NCBI RefSeq assembly: GCF_000372745.1
Contig: NZ_KB889562.1
Coordinates: forward strand, 1-64,000
DNA length: 64,000 bases
Source of the DNA: Embleya scabrispora DSM 41855
GTDB taxonomy: Bacteria > Actinomycetota > Actinomycetes > Streptomycetales > Streptomycetaceae
Reading direction: 5' to 3'
Made by a program: the position numbers and the translations under genes. Below the pieces are notes generated by a model. It was not told where the DNA came from. It worked only from the letters and a program-made list of their open reading frames with translations, and did no database searches. The stretch's first letter is position 1. Each line of letters starts with the position of its first letter. This document shows positions 26,536 through 35,705 of the stretch, one piece after another.

Positions 26536-27117
26536 TCAGGCGGCGAAGCCCACTGCGGTGGCGTATTCGTAGCCGCCCCAGTCGGAGCCCAGGTCGGCCA
26601 GGACCTCGTCGGTCCACAGGTCGTCGAGGGTCGGTTCGTCGCCTGCTGCCCAGGCACGCACGATCGCGTCCCAGCGGCGGACGTTGACGCTGCGGTGGGC
26701 GGCGACGCCGGCGCGGCGATGTGGCTCGCGTACTCCGGACTGGTCGTGCGGGTGCAGTTCCACGCGCGTACCGCGGCCGTTGTTGTTCAGCCGGCGGATC
26801 AGCGATCGGGCGACGTTGCGACGGCGCAGGTCGCGGTAGGCGGCCTCGATCCGGCGCAGATTCGCCCGGGTGGGGAATTGCTCCTCGGCGAGCCAGGCCG
26901 CCAGTGTGCGGGAGGTGACGGTGATGCCGGCCGCGTCCATCGCCGCGTACCCGGCCCTGGACGCGGTGAGGTAGCGCAGGCGCGCGGCCAGGCCGCGTTC
27001 GGTGTCGACCGGGGAGGTGATGCCGTCGGCGAGTTCGTCCAGGCGCTCGGCGGCCAGGGCGGATGCCCTGGTTCCGCGCATCCCGTACTTGCCGGGCTCC
27101 AGGGAGCGATACGGCAT
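26536..27117 (-). CDS. Tpg-like (terminal-protein-like) DNA-binding protein
   Basis: 193-aa basic protein. From memory of Streptomyces Tpg (about 185 aa, covalently attached to telomeres), the same plan is seen: RLRYLTAS start of a helical domain, an HTH-like stretch AAGITVTSRTLAAWLAEE, a conserved-looking FPTRANLRRIEAAYRDLRRR, then a basic segment ending GRGTRVELHP. A helical C-terminus follows (RRWDAIVRAWAAGDEPTL). It lies 98 bp downstream of a Tap-like gene on the same strand, the order of the tap-tpg operon. The similarity is moderate and unconfirmed. It could be another plasmid- or element-type replication accessory protein. Confidence 0.55.
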   Translation of the reverse strand: MPYRSLEPGKYGMRGTRASALAAERLDELADGITSPVDTERGLAARLRYLTASRAGYAAMDAAGITVTSRTLAAWLAEEQFPTRANLRRIEAAYRDLRRRNVARSLIRRLNNNGRGTRVELHPHDQSGVREPHRRAGVAAHRSVNVRRWDAIVRAWAAGDEPTLDDLWTDEVLADLGSDWGGYEYATAVGFAA

Positions 27118-27215
27118 GCGGGATCAGGTCCTCTCGTGCGAACGGCGTTCGGGGTGCGGGGATTTGGGCCGATGGGCATTGCGGTGCAGCCGAGGCGTGC
27201 GGGGCATGCCGGGCA

Positions 27216-29870
27216 TCACTTCCTTTCCTTGGTTTCGAGGATGTAGGCGTCCTTGACCTTCACGTCTGCCACACCGCGGCCCTCGGTGAACACGGTGCGC
27301 CAGTCGCCACCGGTGAGGTGGAGTTCGTCGGTACCCATCACCCGTACCACGGTCAGGCCGGCCTGACGGGCCTTGAACGCCTTGACCCACAGGTTGGCGA
27401 ACGCCTGACTGCGGATGATGTGCATCCAATCCGGGCGGTTGATCTCCCGGTTGTAGTTCGAACCGCCCATCGTGGACACGAGTTTGGCGTACATCTGCTT
27501 CACGTAGTCCAGCGTGACGTCGTCGCCCTCGGCGATCGCGGCGTCGCGGGCGTCGCGCAGCGCGGTACGCAGCCGCTCCAGGAGATTCTCCGTGGCGACG
27601 GCCGTCCAGGATTCGAGGACCCGCGGGGGCTCGCACAGGTTGCCGTAGGCGGGCGAGGCGCAGCGCAGGAGCAGGCGCAGGGTGGGGTCGGTGATCCACA
27701 GCGGGCCGGGTTCGTCGCGGTCGCCGAGGGGGTTGGGCAGGTCGTCGTGGGGCCAGGCCGGCGGATCGACCAGGTAGATGCCCGCGTGCCGGCGTTTGCG
27801 GCCGCGTGGGCCGTCGAAGTCGTCCAGGTCCGGGCCGACGCGGTGCTCCAGCGGGCCGATCGGCAGGTGGGCCTTGAGCGCGGACAGGTAGGCGGCGTTC
27901 ATGTCCAGTGCGACGACCTCGTGCTCGCCCGGGGGCAGGCTCGTGTTGCGCCACTTGGGCCGGGCCTCCCAGACCGCGTCGGCCTCCTCCTTGCTGCGCT
28001 TGCGGAGCAGGTCCGGCAGGGGCGGGTACCAGGTGTGCTCGTAGCGCGATCCGGCCCGGGCCAGGCGCAGCAGTTCCATCACGTCGGGGATCGCTCGCCT
28101 GGCCAACGCCTGGGCGGCGGCCTCCACATCGCCCTCGGCCGCGACCAGTTCCCGGGCGACGGCATCGGCGATCGCTCCCGGCAAGGGGTCCTCGTCGGTG
28201 TCGACCACGACGCGGCCGGGCCTGGGGGTGGTGGGGCGCTTGAGCGCGGGTGAGCGAGGGGCGGCGGTACGGCCGGGGGCGGCCGCGGGTGGCGTCGGCT
28301 CGGGGGCCGCGGAGACGGGTTCCTTCTGCGGCGCCGTCGGTTCCGCGTCCGGGTCCGGGGCGGGTGGGATGTCGGCTGCGGCTGCGGGGGGTTCGCCGGT
28401 GGTGGGTTCGGCAGGGGTGCTGTCCCCGGCGGCGGCCTCTCGCGCGGCGGTGGTCGTGGGCCGCGGCAGCGCGGGCGGTACGACCGCGCTCGGGACGGGG
28501 CGGGCGTCGGTGAACCGCACACGGCCCAGGTCGGCGTGCAGGGCCGCCTGGGCAATGGGGCCGAGGTCGCGTTCGGAGACGATGGCGAACGCCTGGTCGC
28601 TGTCGCGGGTCAGGTGGACGACGGTGTCGGCCTCGACGAACGCGCTCGCCATGTCCTCGGTTCGCGTCGGGCTCTGTTCCCATACCGCGACCACGGGTAC
28701 GTCCAGGTCCGCGGCCAGCCGGCGCAGGGCACTCAGCGCGCTACCGAGCGCGACGGCATCCGGGCCGCTCCGGGAGCCGATGGCGGTGGTGCTGCCGGCG
28801 GAGCCGGCGGTGGAGCTCTTGCCACAGGGTTCGGGAAGGATGTGGTTGAGCGCGTCGAGGACGATCAGGCGCGGGTTCTCGATGTCGGTGGCGGTCTCGC
28901 GCAGTATGTCCAGGGTCAGGTCCTGGCCGTCGTCGAGGAGGAGCCCGCCGCCGGCCAGGCGGCTCGACGCCGCGTCGGCGGCGCGTTGTTCCTCCTCGGT
29001 GAGTGTGCCTGCGCGCAGTCGCTGGTGGTCCACACCCGCGGCGGCGGCCGTCAGGCGGGCGGCGATCTCGGCACGTGGCCGGCCGGGTGTGCACAACAGC
29101 ACCGCGCCCGGGGGCGTCGCGTCTTCGCCGAACCGCGCGGACGCCGATGCCGCGCACCGCACCGTACCCGCTGCCAACAGCCCGGCGCCCGCGCCGGGCG
29201 CGCCCACCACCAGTAGCAGGCGCCCCGGCAGCGCTCCACCGCCCAGCGCCTCATCCAGGGCGGCGACTCCGAACGAAACGGCGCGCCGACGCACGGTGCC
29301 GGCCTCGTGCAACGCCTCCGCGAAGCCCGCGATCCGGCGGCCCGCCGCCGAGCCCGGGGCCGGGCGGGGCGGAGCCGCGGAGCGGTGGGTGTCGAGATCG
29401 AGATCGAGGACAAGCTCTGCCGCGTGCGCTGACGGAAGGGGCGCGACCTCGACCGGCTCAGGGGTGGTGTGGACCGCGGGCGTGACGGTGGCGTGGGTGA
29501 TCTGGGCGTAGACGCTGCGATAGCGCAACAACAATTGCGGCGTTCCGGCGGCGGCGGAGCGCACCAGGTCGCCCAGGCCCTGCCGGGCCGCAGTCATCGT
29601 GAAGGTCGGCAACTCCCCCTGTGCCGCGACCACATCCTCGGACGGCGGCCCCAGCACCGCCCGCACCCCGTGCGGAGCGTGCAGCGTGATCCGCGCACCG
29701 GCCGCAGCCTCACCGACCACGCGCGCCCACCGCTTCCGGGCCTCCTCGACGCCGAGCCCGGCATCCGGGGTCACATCGGAGCCGCCGCCGGAACCGCCGC
29801 GGGTCGCGGGGCGCGGCGAAGTCCGGGTCGCCACGCGCGCGGCCGACGGGTGCATCTCGTCGTCCCTCAT
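27216..29870 (-). CDS. Tap-like protein: tandem Phd modules, degenerate RecA-like ATPase, PolB-like C-terminus
   Basis: 884-aa protein. Two Phd/YefM-like modules (about 40-80, LGVEEARKRWARVVGEAAAG, and 90-130, MTAARQGLGDLVRSAAAG) come first. A RecA/KaiC-like domain follows from about 195, with FGVAALDEALGGG and LIVLDALNHI, but its P-loop reads GAPGAGAG, with Ala at 229 where the Walker A Lys should be. After a disordered linker, residues about 600-884 carry segments like family B polymerase motifs: ALDMNAAYLSAL (A, near 655), KQMYAKLVSTMGGSNYN (B, near 790) and VMGTDELHLTG (C, 846-852). Tap of Streptomyces has a comparable C-terminal block. ATG 29870 has GGAAGG 8 nt upstream. Function in DNA end replication or element maintenance is inferred. 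Confidence 0.6.
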   Translation of the reverse strand: MRDDEMHPSAARVATRTSPRPATRGGSGGGSDVTPDAGLGVEEARKRWARVVGEAAAGARITLHAPHGVRAVLGPPSEDVVAAQGELPTFTMTAARQGLGDLVRSAAAGTPQLLLRYRSVYAQITHATVTPAVHTTPEPVEVAPLPSAHAAELVLDLDLDTHRSAAPPRPAPGSAAGRRIAGFAEALHEAGTVRRRAVSFGVAALDEALGGGALPGRLLLVVGAPGAGAGLLAAGTVRCAASASARFGEDATPPGAVLLCTPGRPRAEIAARLTAAAAGVDHQRLRAGTLTEEEQRAADAASSRLAGGGLLLDDGQDLTLDILRETATDIENPRLIVLDALNHILPEPCGKSSTAGSAGSTTAIGSRSGPDAVALGSALSALRRLAADLDVPVVAVWEQSPTRTEDMASAFVEADTVVHLTRDSDQAFAIVSERDLGPIAQAALHADLGRVRFTDARPVPSAVVPPALPRPTTTAAREAAAGDSTPAEPTTGEPPAAAADIPPAPDPDAEPTAPQKEPVSAAPEPTPPAAAPGRTAAPRSPALKRPTTPRPGRVVVDTDEDPLPGAIADAVARELVAAEGDVEAAAQALARRAIPDVMELLRLARAGSRYEHTWYPPLPDLLRKRSKEEADAVWEARPKWRNTSLPPGEHEVVALDMNAAYLSALKAHLPIGPLEHRVGPDLDDFDGPRGRKRRHAGIYLVDPPAWPHDDLPNPLGDRDEPGPLWITDPTLRLLLRCASPAYGNLCEPPRVLESWTAVATENLLERLRTALRDARDAAIAEGDDVTLDYVKQMYAKLVSTMGGSNYNREINRPDWMHIIRSQAFANLWVKAFKARQAGLTVVRVMGTDELHLTGGDWRTVFTEGRGVADVKVKDAYILETKERK

Positions 29871-30303
29871 CCGCCCGGCCTTCCCACAATGAACACCAAT
29901 ACCTTCGACCCTATCGCGATCCACCTCCGGAACCTGCTTGGTCGTAAGGAAACAAAGCAGGTTTCCGCGCCCGCGGCGATGGGCTCCGGACACCACACCC
30001 GATCAGCGGGCAGAGCGCGGGCAGCCGGGCGACAGGAGGCGAACGGGGCGAGGCCCGACGCCGGATCCATACCCACACCCATGCCCACGCCCACGGCGAT
30101 TCGAAGTGCATCAGGGCGTCCGGTTTCGTGGCCCTCGTGACCAGCCTCTGCTCCGCCAAAGGCTCGTACTCCTCGTCGAAGCGAGAAGGGATCAACGCGT
30201 GCGGCTCACCTGGCGAGAGTTCGGACAGGGCGGACGCCGGGACCCGCGGCGCCGGTGGAAGTCCACGCTCACCGGGGTGCCCCGTTCTCGACCGCGTCGG
30301 GGG
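29871..30303. other. 433-bp gene-free region upstream of the Tap-like gene
   Basis: No supported ORF. A 9-bp stem with 15-nt loop (29931-29939 with 29955-29963, AACCTGCTT/AAGCAGGTT) lies 61 nt upstream of the Tap-like start. It is a candidate operator, possibly for the Phd-like modules of that protein. Near 30068-30094 is a short run of CCCAC-type units of no evident function. The rest shows nothing recognisable. Confidence 0.4.
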
Positions 30304-31635
30304 TCACATCGACCACCGCAGGGCCGTGTCGTAGTCGGCTGTGGCCAGGACTCGGTGGCGGAGGCGTTCGTGGAGGGTGTTGCGGAGGGTGAGGATGCGG
30401 GGGGCTGTGGAGGCGGGCAGGAGGGGGCCTCGGTAGTGGTCGAGGAGGGTGTCGATCGGGGTCGTGGGGTTGGACAGGGCGCGGTCGAGGTCGAGGAAGT
30501 CGGCTTCGACGGCGCCGGTCAGGCGGTAGGGGTCGGAGGCGAGGCGATGGCCCAGGATCGGGCGTAGGCGGGCGAGTTCGGCGCGGGTGGTGGCCGGGCG
30601 GCCGGTGGGGCCGTAGACCGCCTCGGTGATGGCCCTGGCGGTCATGCCACCGGGTTCGCTCAGCAGGGTCGTGACGATCTCGGCGTGTCGTGGGGTCAGC
30701 TCGTGGGTGGTGCCCGCCATCTCCAGGCGGGCTCGACGCAGGCCCAGCGCGTGGAAGCGCAGCGGTGCGGTGGTCAGGGCGCCGGCTGCGGAGTCGTCGG
30801 CGAGCAGCAGGAACAGGCCGCCCGCGGCCAGGCGTTCGACCAGGACGGGCTGTCCGTCGGGGAGCAGCAGTCGGCCCTCGGTCGGGGGTCCGGGTAGCTG
30901 GTGCGGAAGCCAACCGGGCGGGTCCGAGCGCAGGATGCGGCCCCGCGGGTCGGCGATCGCGCTGCGAGTGCCGAGGCGGCGGGCGATCCGCTCCGTGTAG
31001 CGGGTGCTCAGCCGGGCCTCTTCGCGCAGCCGGATCGTCTCGAGTTCCGATTGGGCCAGCCGGCGGGCGGTGTCGAGGAGGGGTATCGACAGTGGTTGCC
31101 AGTGCCGCTCGGGGCAGGTGAAGTCGAGGATGCCGAGCAGTTCGCCGTTGGCCGGGTCGTGGATGGGGGTGGCGGTGCAGGTGTACGCGGTGGCCGCGGA
31201 CAGGAAGTGCTCGGCGCCGAACACCTGGAACGGACGGCCGGTTGCGAGCGTGGTACCGACTCCGCTCGTGCCCGCCGCGTCCTCGCTCCACAGCGCTCCG
31301 GGCAGCAGATGGACACGTTCGGCCGAGCGCAGTGTGGCCGAGTCGCCCTGGACCCAGAGCAGATGTCCTCGGGCGTCGCTGAGGAACAGGAGCCGCCCCG
31401 GGTCGGCGGTGAGGCCGCTCAGCGAGCGGCGCAGCAGCGGCCAGATCGGGCTCAGCGGGTGTTCCTCGCGGTGTCGGGCCAGTTCGTCGTCGTCGAGGGT
31501 GACCGGCGGGAGGTAGGCGTCCGGCGGCAGACCTTGTCGCCGCGCGCGTGACCAGGAGGCCCGGATCGGGTCTCGTACGTCCCGCGCCGACCCACCGCCC
31601 AGGGCCCGGTCGCGCGCCTTCGGTCGTAGCGCCAT
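30304..31635 (-). CDS. GAF-domain transcriptional regulator (AcoR-like N-terminus)
   Basis: 443-aa protein. It opens with IRASWSRARRQGLPPDA, typical of sigma-54 activator-like GAF regulators (acetoin/AcoR type). A GAF domain covers about 80-215 (GALWSEDAAGTSGVGTTLA, GILDFTCP). There is no AAA+ sigma-54 domain. The C-terminal 150 residues contain a winged-helix-like segment (LTPRHAEIVTTLLSEPGGMTARAITEAVYG). Such GAF-HTH proteins are common in actinobacteria, often controlling alcohol or aldehyde metabolism. The target here is unknown; the gene is divergent from an alpha/beta hydrolase. Confidence 0.83.
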   Translation of the reverse strand: MALRPKARDRALGGGSARDVRDPIRASWSRARRQGLPPDAYLPPVTLDDDELARHREEHPLSPIWPLLRRSLSGLTADPGRLLFLSDARGHLLWVQGDSATLRSAERVHLLPGALWSEDAAGTSGVGTTLATGRPFQVFGAEHFLSAATAYTCTATPIHDPANGELLGILDFTCPERHWQPLSIPLLDTARRLAQSELETIRLREEARLSTRYTERIARRLGTRSAIADPRGRILRSDPPGWLPHQLPGPPTEGRLLLPDGQPVLVERLAAGGLFLLLADDSAAGALTTAPLRFHALGLRRARLEMAGTTHELTPRHAEIVTTLLSEPGGMTARAITEAVYGPTGRPATTRAELARLRPILGHRLASDPYRLTGAVEADFLDLDRALSNPTTPIDTLLDHYRGPLLPASTAPRILTLRNTLHERLRHRVLATADYDTALRWSM

Positions 31636-31924
31636 GTGGCCATCATGCCGGCGTGAGGTTACGTTCTTCGGCTCGGATGGTTACGCGGAATCTGCGACGT
31701 TGATGCGACTTGCCCCGTCGAGGCGGTGAATGGCGTGGTCGCGCCGCGCGCATGGCGGCACCCCTCCCGCACCACACCGCCCCGCGCCGTCCTTGCGCGG
31801 CGTGCGAAGCGGAATGTGCAACGTTGCTGCAACCCCCCGTCGGCGTCTGGTGCAAGGGGTGCGCACTCGCGCAGACTGCGGGACGCGGGTCGGTGACTCG
31901 GCGGCCGAGATCGGAGGAGAGACG

Positions 31925-32734
31925 GTGCCCTATCTGGAGTTGTCCGACGCCGTTCCCCTGTACTACGAGGAGCACGGGGCCGGCCGACCGGTGTTGTTGC
32001 TGCACGGCTGGACGATGAACAGCACCTTCTGGGCGGGCAATATCGCCGCCCTCGCGGCGGAAAACCGGGTGATCGTCGTCGACTTCCGCGGGCACGGGCG
32101 TTCGGGGAAGACGCCCGATGGGCATTCGTTGGCGCAATATGCCCGCGATGTCCGCGAGTTGGTCAAGGCATTGGATCTGACCGAATCGACCCTCGTGGGC
32201 TGGTCCATGGGGACTTCGGTCCTGCTGTCCTATGTACGGCAGTTCGGCTGCGACGGGCTGCGCGGCGCGGTGTTCGTCGATCAGTCTCCGTGCTTCATGG
32301 ACGCTCCCGGCTGGGAGTTCCCGTTGCAGGGTGGCTACTCGGCCGCCGACCTGGCGGTGTTCGCGCAGACGGTTCGGCATGCCCGGCCGCTTGCGATCAA
32401 GCCGTTCATCCGGGCCTGTTTCGCCGAGCCGCCGGCGGCGGAGGCGGTGGATGCGGCGTATGCGGAGACGACCCAGACGCACACCTCCTCCGCGCTGGAC
32501 GTGTGGATGGACATGGCGCATTCGGACTGGCGGGCCGTGCTGCCCGAAGTGAGTGTGCCGACGCTGCTCGTCTACGGCGAGCGCAGTCGGATCTTCCCCG
32601 GAGACCTCGCGGAATGGCTGGCCGGGGTTTTGCCCGACGCGCGGGTGGCGAAGTTCTCTGCGAGCGGGCATGTGCCCTTCGTTGAGGAACGCGAGCTATT
32701 CGACGACGTCGTCATGGATTTCCTCCGCCGCTGA
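31925..32734 (+). CDS. Alpha/beta-fold hydrolase
   Basis: 269-aa cytoplasmic hydrolase, most like non-heme haloperoxidase/esterase members. The oxyanion motif LLLHGWTMN, nucleophile elbow VGWSMGTS and the terminal histidine in SGHVPFVEE are visible; the acid is probably in VYGERSRIF. GTG 31925 lies 4 nt after GGAGGAGA and is preferred over longer in-frame options. The upstream 289 bp is shared with the divergent GAF regulator, which might control it. The substrate is unknown. Confidence 0.88.
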   Translation: MPYLELSDAVPLYYEEHGAGRPVLLLHGWTMNSTFWAGNIAALAAENRVIVVDFRGHGRSGKTPDGHSLAQYARDVRELVKALDLTESTLVGWSMGTSVLLSYVRQFGCDGLRGAVFVDQSPCFMDAPGWEFPLQGGYSAADLAVFAQTVRHARPLAIKPFIRACFAEPPAAEAVDAAYAETTQTHTSSALDVWMDMAHSDWRAVLPEVSVPTLLVYGERSRIFPGDLAEWLAGVLPDARVAKFSASGHVPFVEERELFDDVVMDFLRR

Positions 32735-32847
32735 CCTCCCGGATGGCGGTGCGGAGGAAGATGCGGACCGCCCGGCGGGTATCCCCGCCTCGCCCGATTC
32801 GGGCGGCCCGCGACCCGCGATGCGCGCGTCGACAGTCGGGAAGGCCA

Positions 32848-33912
32848 ATGATTGTGATGCCTGACCAGACACCGGGTGGCAGGCCATACGGCGGCTGCCC
32901 GGCTGACGCGCGGCCGGCGGTCTTACGCACATCGGGTACACGGACGTCAGGCACACGGGGGCCGGACGTACGGGGACCGGGCGTACGACCGCCAGCGCGG
33001 GTACCTGCGGCCAGGGCGTCGGCGCCACCGGAATCGATTCCGGTGGCGCCGGCGCCCTGGTCTCGGTTGTCCGAGGTCCGCACCGCTCTGCCGCATCCAG
33101 CGCGGATGTACGACCACTATCTCAACGGCAAGAACAACTTCGCGATCGATCGCGGCGCGGCGGCGGACGTACTCGCCCTGGCGCCGGAGGTCCGCGGGAT
33201 GGCCTTCGCGAATCGGGCGTTCCTGCGGCGCGCGGTGTCGTTCGCGGCCGGATGCGGGATTCGTCAGTTCCTGGACATCGGGGTGGGCCTGCCGGCGGCC
33301 GGCGACACCTACGAGTGCGCGGTGCTCGCGACCGAGGAGGCGCGGGCGGTGTACGTCGACAACGATCCGCTGGTACTCGCGCACGCCCGCGCGTTGTCCG
33401 CCCGGCCGGGTCGGGTACACGTGGTGGAGGCTGATCTTCGGGACCCCGGGGCGCTGTTGGAACGGGCCGCCGCGCGATCCGGATTGGACTTCCGGCGGCC
33501 GGTGGCGGTGGTGCTGACCGCGGTGTTGCACTATCTCTCGGACGCGGACGATCCGCGGTCCCTGGTGGACGAGTTGATGGCGGCCACGGTGCCCGGCAGT
33601 GCACTGGTGCTCTCGCATGTCGCCGCCGATCTGCGTCCGGAGGCGGCCCGGGCCACGGCCGAGACGTATCGGCATTCGGCGGCCCCGCTTTTCCCGCGCG
33701 ATCTGCGGGACGTACGCGAGTTCTTCACCGGGCTGACCCTGGTCGACCCCGGCGTGGTCCCGATCTCGTCCTGGCGGGCCGATCGTCTGCCGCGCCCGCA
33801 TGCGGACCGCCAGTGGATGTACGCGGGCGTCGGCCGCAAGTCGACGTCGAATCGGCCCACCGGGCGGGAAGCTCGACCGGCACGCCGCCCGATCCTCTCT
33901 TCGGTGCCGTGA
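32848..33912 (+). CDS. SAM-dependent methyltransferase, DUF574 family
   Basis: Up to 354 aa. The family core starts at LPHPARMYDHYLNGKNNF. The SAM-binding segment FLDIGVGLPAAGDT, acidic loop VYVDNDPLVLAHA and TAVLHYLSD follow. The start is ambiguous. ATG 32848 has GGGAAGG close upstream, but the 65 residues it adds are low-complexity (RTSGTRTSGTRG). GTG 33043, inside the right arm of a 50-bp palindrome, gives a product of the usual family length. DUF574 proteins are common in Streptomycetaceae with unknown substrates. A second member lies at 61646-62458. Confidence 0.85.
   Translation: MIVMPDQTPGGRPYGGCPADARPAVLRTSGTRTSGTRGPDVRGPGVRPPARVPAARASAPPESIPVAPAPWSRLSEVRTALPHPARMYDHYLNGKNNFAIDRGAAADVLALAPEVRGMAFANRAFLRRAVSFAAGCGIRQFLDIGVGLPAAGDTYECAVLATEEARAVYVDNDPLVLAHARALSARPGRVHVVEADLRDPGALLERAAARSGLDFRRPVAVVLTAVLHYLSDADDPRSLVDELMAATVPGSALVLSHVAADLRPEAARATAETYRHSAAPLFPRDLRDVREFFTGLTLVDPGVVPISSWRADRLPRPHADRQWMYAGVGRKSTSNRPTGREARPARRPILSSVP
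33011..33060. promoter_or_regulatory. 50-bp near-perfect palindrome at the methyltransferase start
   Basis: Arms 33011-33035 and 33036-33060 are complementary over 25 bp with one mismatch and no loop; the centre is GAATCGATTC. It covers the candidate GTG start at 33043. It could be an extended operator or an RNA hairpin that hides the start codon. Confidence 0.65.
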
Positions 33913-34135
33913 GTCGGCCCGACGTGCGCCGGCTCCGCTCCGGCGGCCGACCTTCCTCGCGCCCCCGGCGCACGCGGTGCACCCGGCGCAGCCGAGCGCG
34001 CGGGGAAGGGCATCAACCGGGCTCAGCGGGATGGAAGGTCGAAGAAAAGCCGCCGCGAACCTGGGCCTGCGCCCGGTAGTACGTCGGGCCCCGGCCGGGG
34101 GGATCACCTCGTCATTCGCCCGACGATCGGGTGAC

Positions 34136-34678
34136 TCACCTCGTCATGATCTTGTTGCTGGTGCCGTTGTCGACGATGTCCGGCTTGCTGCCGTCCGCCT
34201 TGACGCCGTAGAACAGCAGGTGGTTCGAGCCGGCCACGGTGATCTTGTCGGCCCACGCCACCTCGATGGTGTGGTCGGAGCCCGTGACCGTCAGGTCGTG
34301 GCAGAAGCCGGTGAGGGTCACGGTGATCTCGGTGCCCTCGATCCGAACGTCCCTGCCGGTGCAGTCGGTGGTCGGCTGGGCACCGGTGCCCGAGACGACC
34401 ACCGGGCCGGCGCCGCCGTGCGTGCTCGGTGCCGCCGGCACGCTCTGCGGCGATGTGGCCTTGCCGGTCTTGGGCGCGCTGGTGGTCGAGGTCGACGGCT
34501 GCCCGCTCGCGGTGGCCGGGGCAGGTGTCCCCGTGGAGCCCCCCGACACGGCCGGGGTGGCGGAGGTCGACGGCGCCGAAGAGTTGCTCTTCTTCTCCAC
34601 GCCGGCCTCGCAGGCGGTGGTGCCGACGGCGATGGTCGCGGTGATCAGGATCGCGGGCAGCACGGTACGAATACGCAT
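34136..34678 (-). CDS. DUF3060-type lipoprotein
   Basis: 180-aa exported protein. A signal peptide with lipobox-like TTAC ends at about C23. A Ser/Thr/Pro-rich linker runs to about residue 95. The C-terminal domain has short beta-helix-like repeats (VRIEGTEITVTLTG, LTVTGSDHTIEVAWA, ITVAGSNHLLFYG) typical of DUF3060. GGGGGAG precedes ATG 34678. It lies 127 bp downstream of a histidine kinase on the same strand and may be part of that regulon. Function unknown. Confidence 0.83.
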   Translation of the reverse strand: MRIRTVLPAILITATIAVGTTACEAGVEKKSNSSAPSTSATPAVSGGSTGTPAPATASGQPSTSTTSAPKTGKATSPQSVPAAPSTHGGAGPVVVSGTGAQPTTDCTGRDVRIEGTEITVTLTGFCHDLTVTGSDHTIEVAWADKITVAGSNHLLFYGVKADGSKPDIVDNGTSNKIMTR

Positions 34679-34805
34679 CTCGAGTCTCTCCCCCGGTTTC
34701 GAAAGGCCGGTTCGGCCTGTGCTCTCAACGCTAGGGGCCGCGTGTCGCACCGATGTGGCAGCCGTCAACCAGGTCTGCGACATCCCCGACACGCCCGGGA
34801 CACGG

Positions 34806-35705
34806 TCACGAGGTGGGCAAGCGCAGCCGCACGACGGTGCCCGACTCGGGCATGCTGCGCAGTTCCGTACGACCGCCGTGGCGCAGCACGACCGCTTGGA
34901 CCAGGGCCAGCCCCAGGCCACTGCCCGGCGTCCCGCGCGCATCGCTTCCACGCACCAACTCTTCCCAAACCGTGGGCAGTTCGTCGGCCCGAATACCGCG
35001 CCCGGTGTCCGCGACCTCGACCACCACGTAGCCGTCCTCGGCGAACGCGCGCAGTTCGATGGCGCAGCCCGGATCGCTGTACTTGACCGCGTTGCCGACC
35101 AGGTTCTCCAGGGCCAGTTCCAACAGGTCCGGGTCGCCGGCGAGGGTGGGCAGCGGCCAGGGCACGCGGGGTACCGAGACGCTGATCCGCCGGTCCGCGC
35201 CGCCGGGCAGGTCCCGGCCGGTCTCGCCGGCGGCGTCCAGGAGGACGGCGACGTCCACGGCGACGCGTTCCAGCGGGCGCGATTCGATGTCGGCCAACTT
35301 GCGCAGGTCGCCGGTGATCCGGGCCAGCCGGGCGACCTGCTCCCCCACGCCGGCCAGCGGGCCGTCCGGGTCCGGATCGGCGCCGGCTGCGGCGAGGTTG
35401 GCCAGGCCCAGGCGCATCGCGGTCAGCGGGTTCTTCAGCTCGTGGTCCAGTCGGCGCAGGAATCGGTGGTGCTCGGCCGCCGCCTCGGCCCGCGCGCTCT
35501 CCCGGGCCCGGGTGATGCGCCCGCGCACGTCGATCACCACGGCGGTGGCGCCGGCCGCGAGCAGACCGAGCACGAACACGCCCAGGGCCGGGGCGAAGCG
35601 CACGTACACCCGCCAGTCGCTGCCGAACACCAGCGTCGCCACCATTGCTGCGAGGAACGCCGCGAGCACCGCGCCCGTCAGGCCGATCCGGCGCCGGCGG
35701 CTCAT
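34806..35705 (-). CDS. Sensor histidine kinase
   Basis: 299-aa membrane kinase. Two helices (about 8-27 and 37-58) are joined by a very short loop, so it probably senses within or near the membrane. The phosphoacceptor box is LDHELKNPLT with H88. The ATPase domain shows ENLVGNAVKYS (N box), VADTGRGI (G1) and GTPGSGLGLALV (G2). Its start overlaps the stop of the response regulator gene (ATGA), so the two are coupled. Confidence 0.93.
   Translation of the reverse strand: MSRRRRIGLTGAVLAAFLAAMVATLVFGSDWRVYVRFAPALGVFVLGLLAAGATAVVIDVRGRITRARESARAEAAAEHHRFLRRLDHELKNPLTAMRLGLANLAAAGADPDPDGPLAGVGEQVARLARITGDLRKLADIESRPLERVAVDVAVLLDAAGETGRDLPGGADRRISVSVPRVPWPLPTLAGDPDLLELALENLVGNAVKYSDPGCAIELRAFAEDGYVVVEVADTGRGIRADELPTVWEELVRGSDARGTPGSGLGLALVQAVVLRHGGRTELRSMPESGTVVRLRLPTS

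Noticed and set aside
30068..30094. CCCAC-type short tandem units as a CRISPR or iteron array
   Set aside because: Units are only 6-12 bp, imperfect and without spacers.
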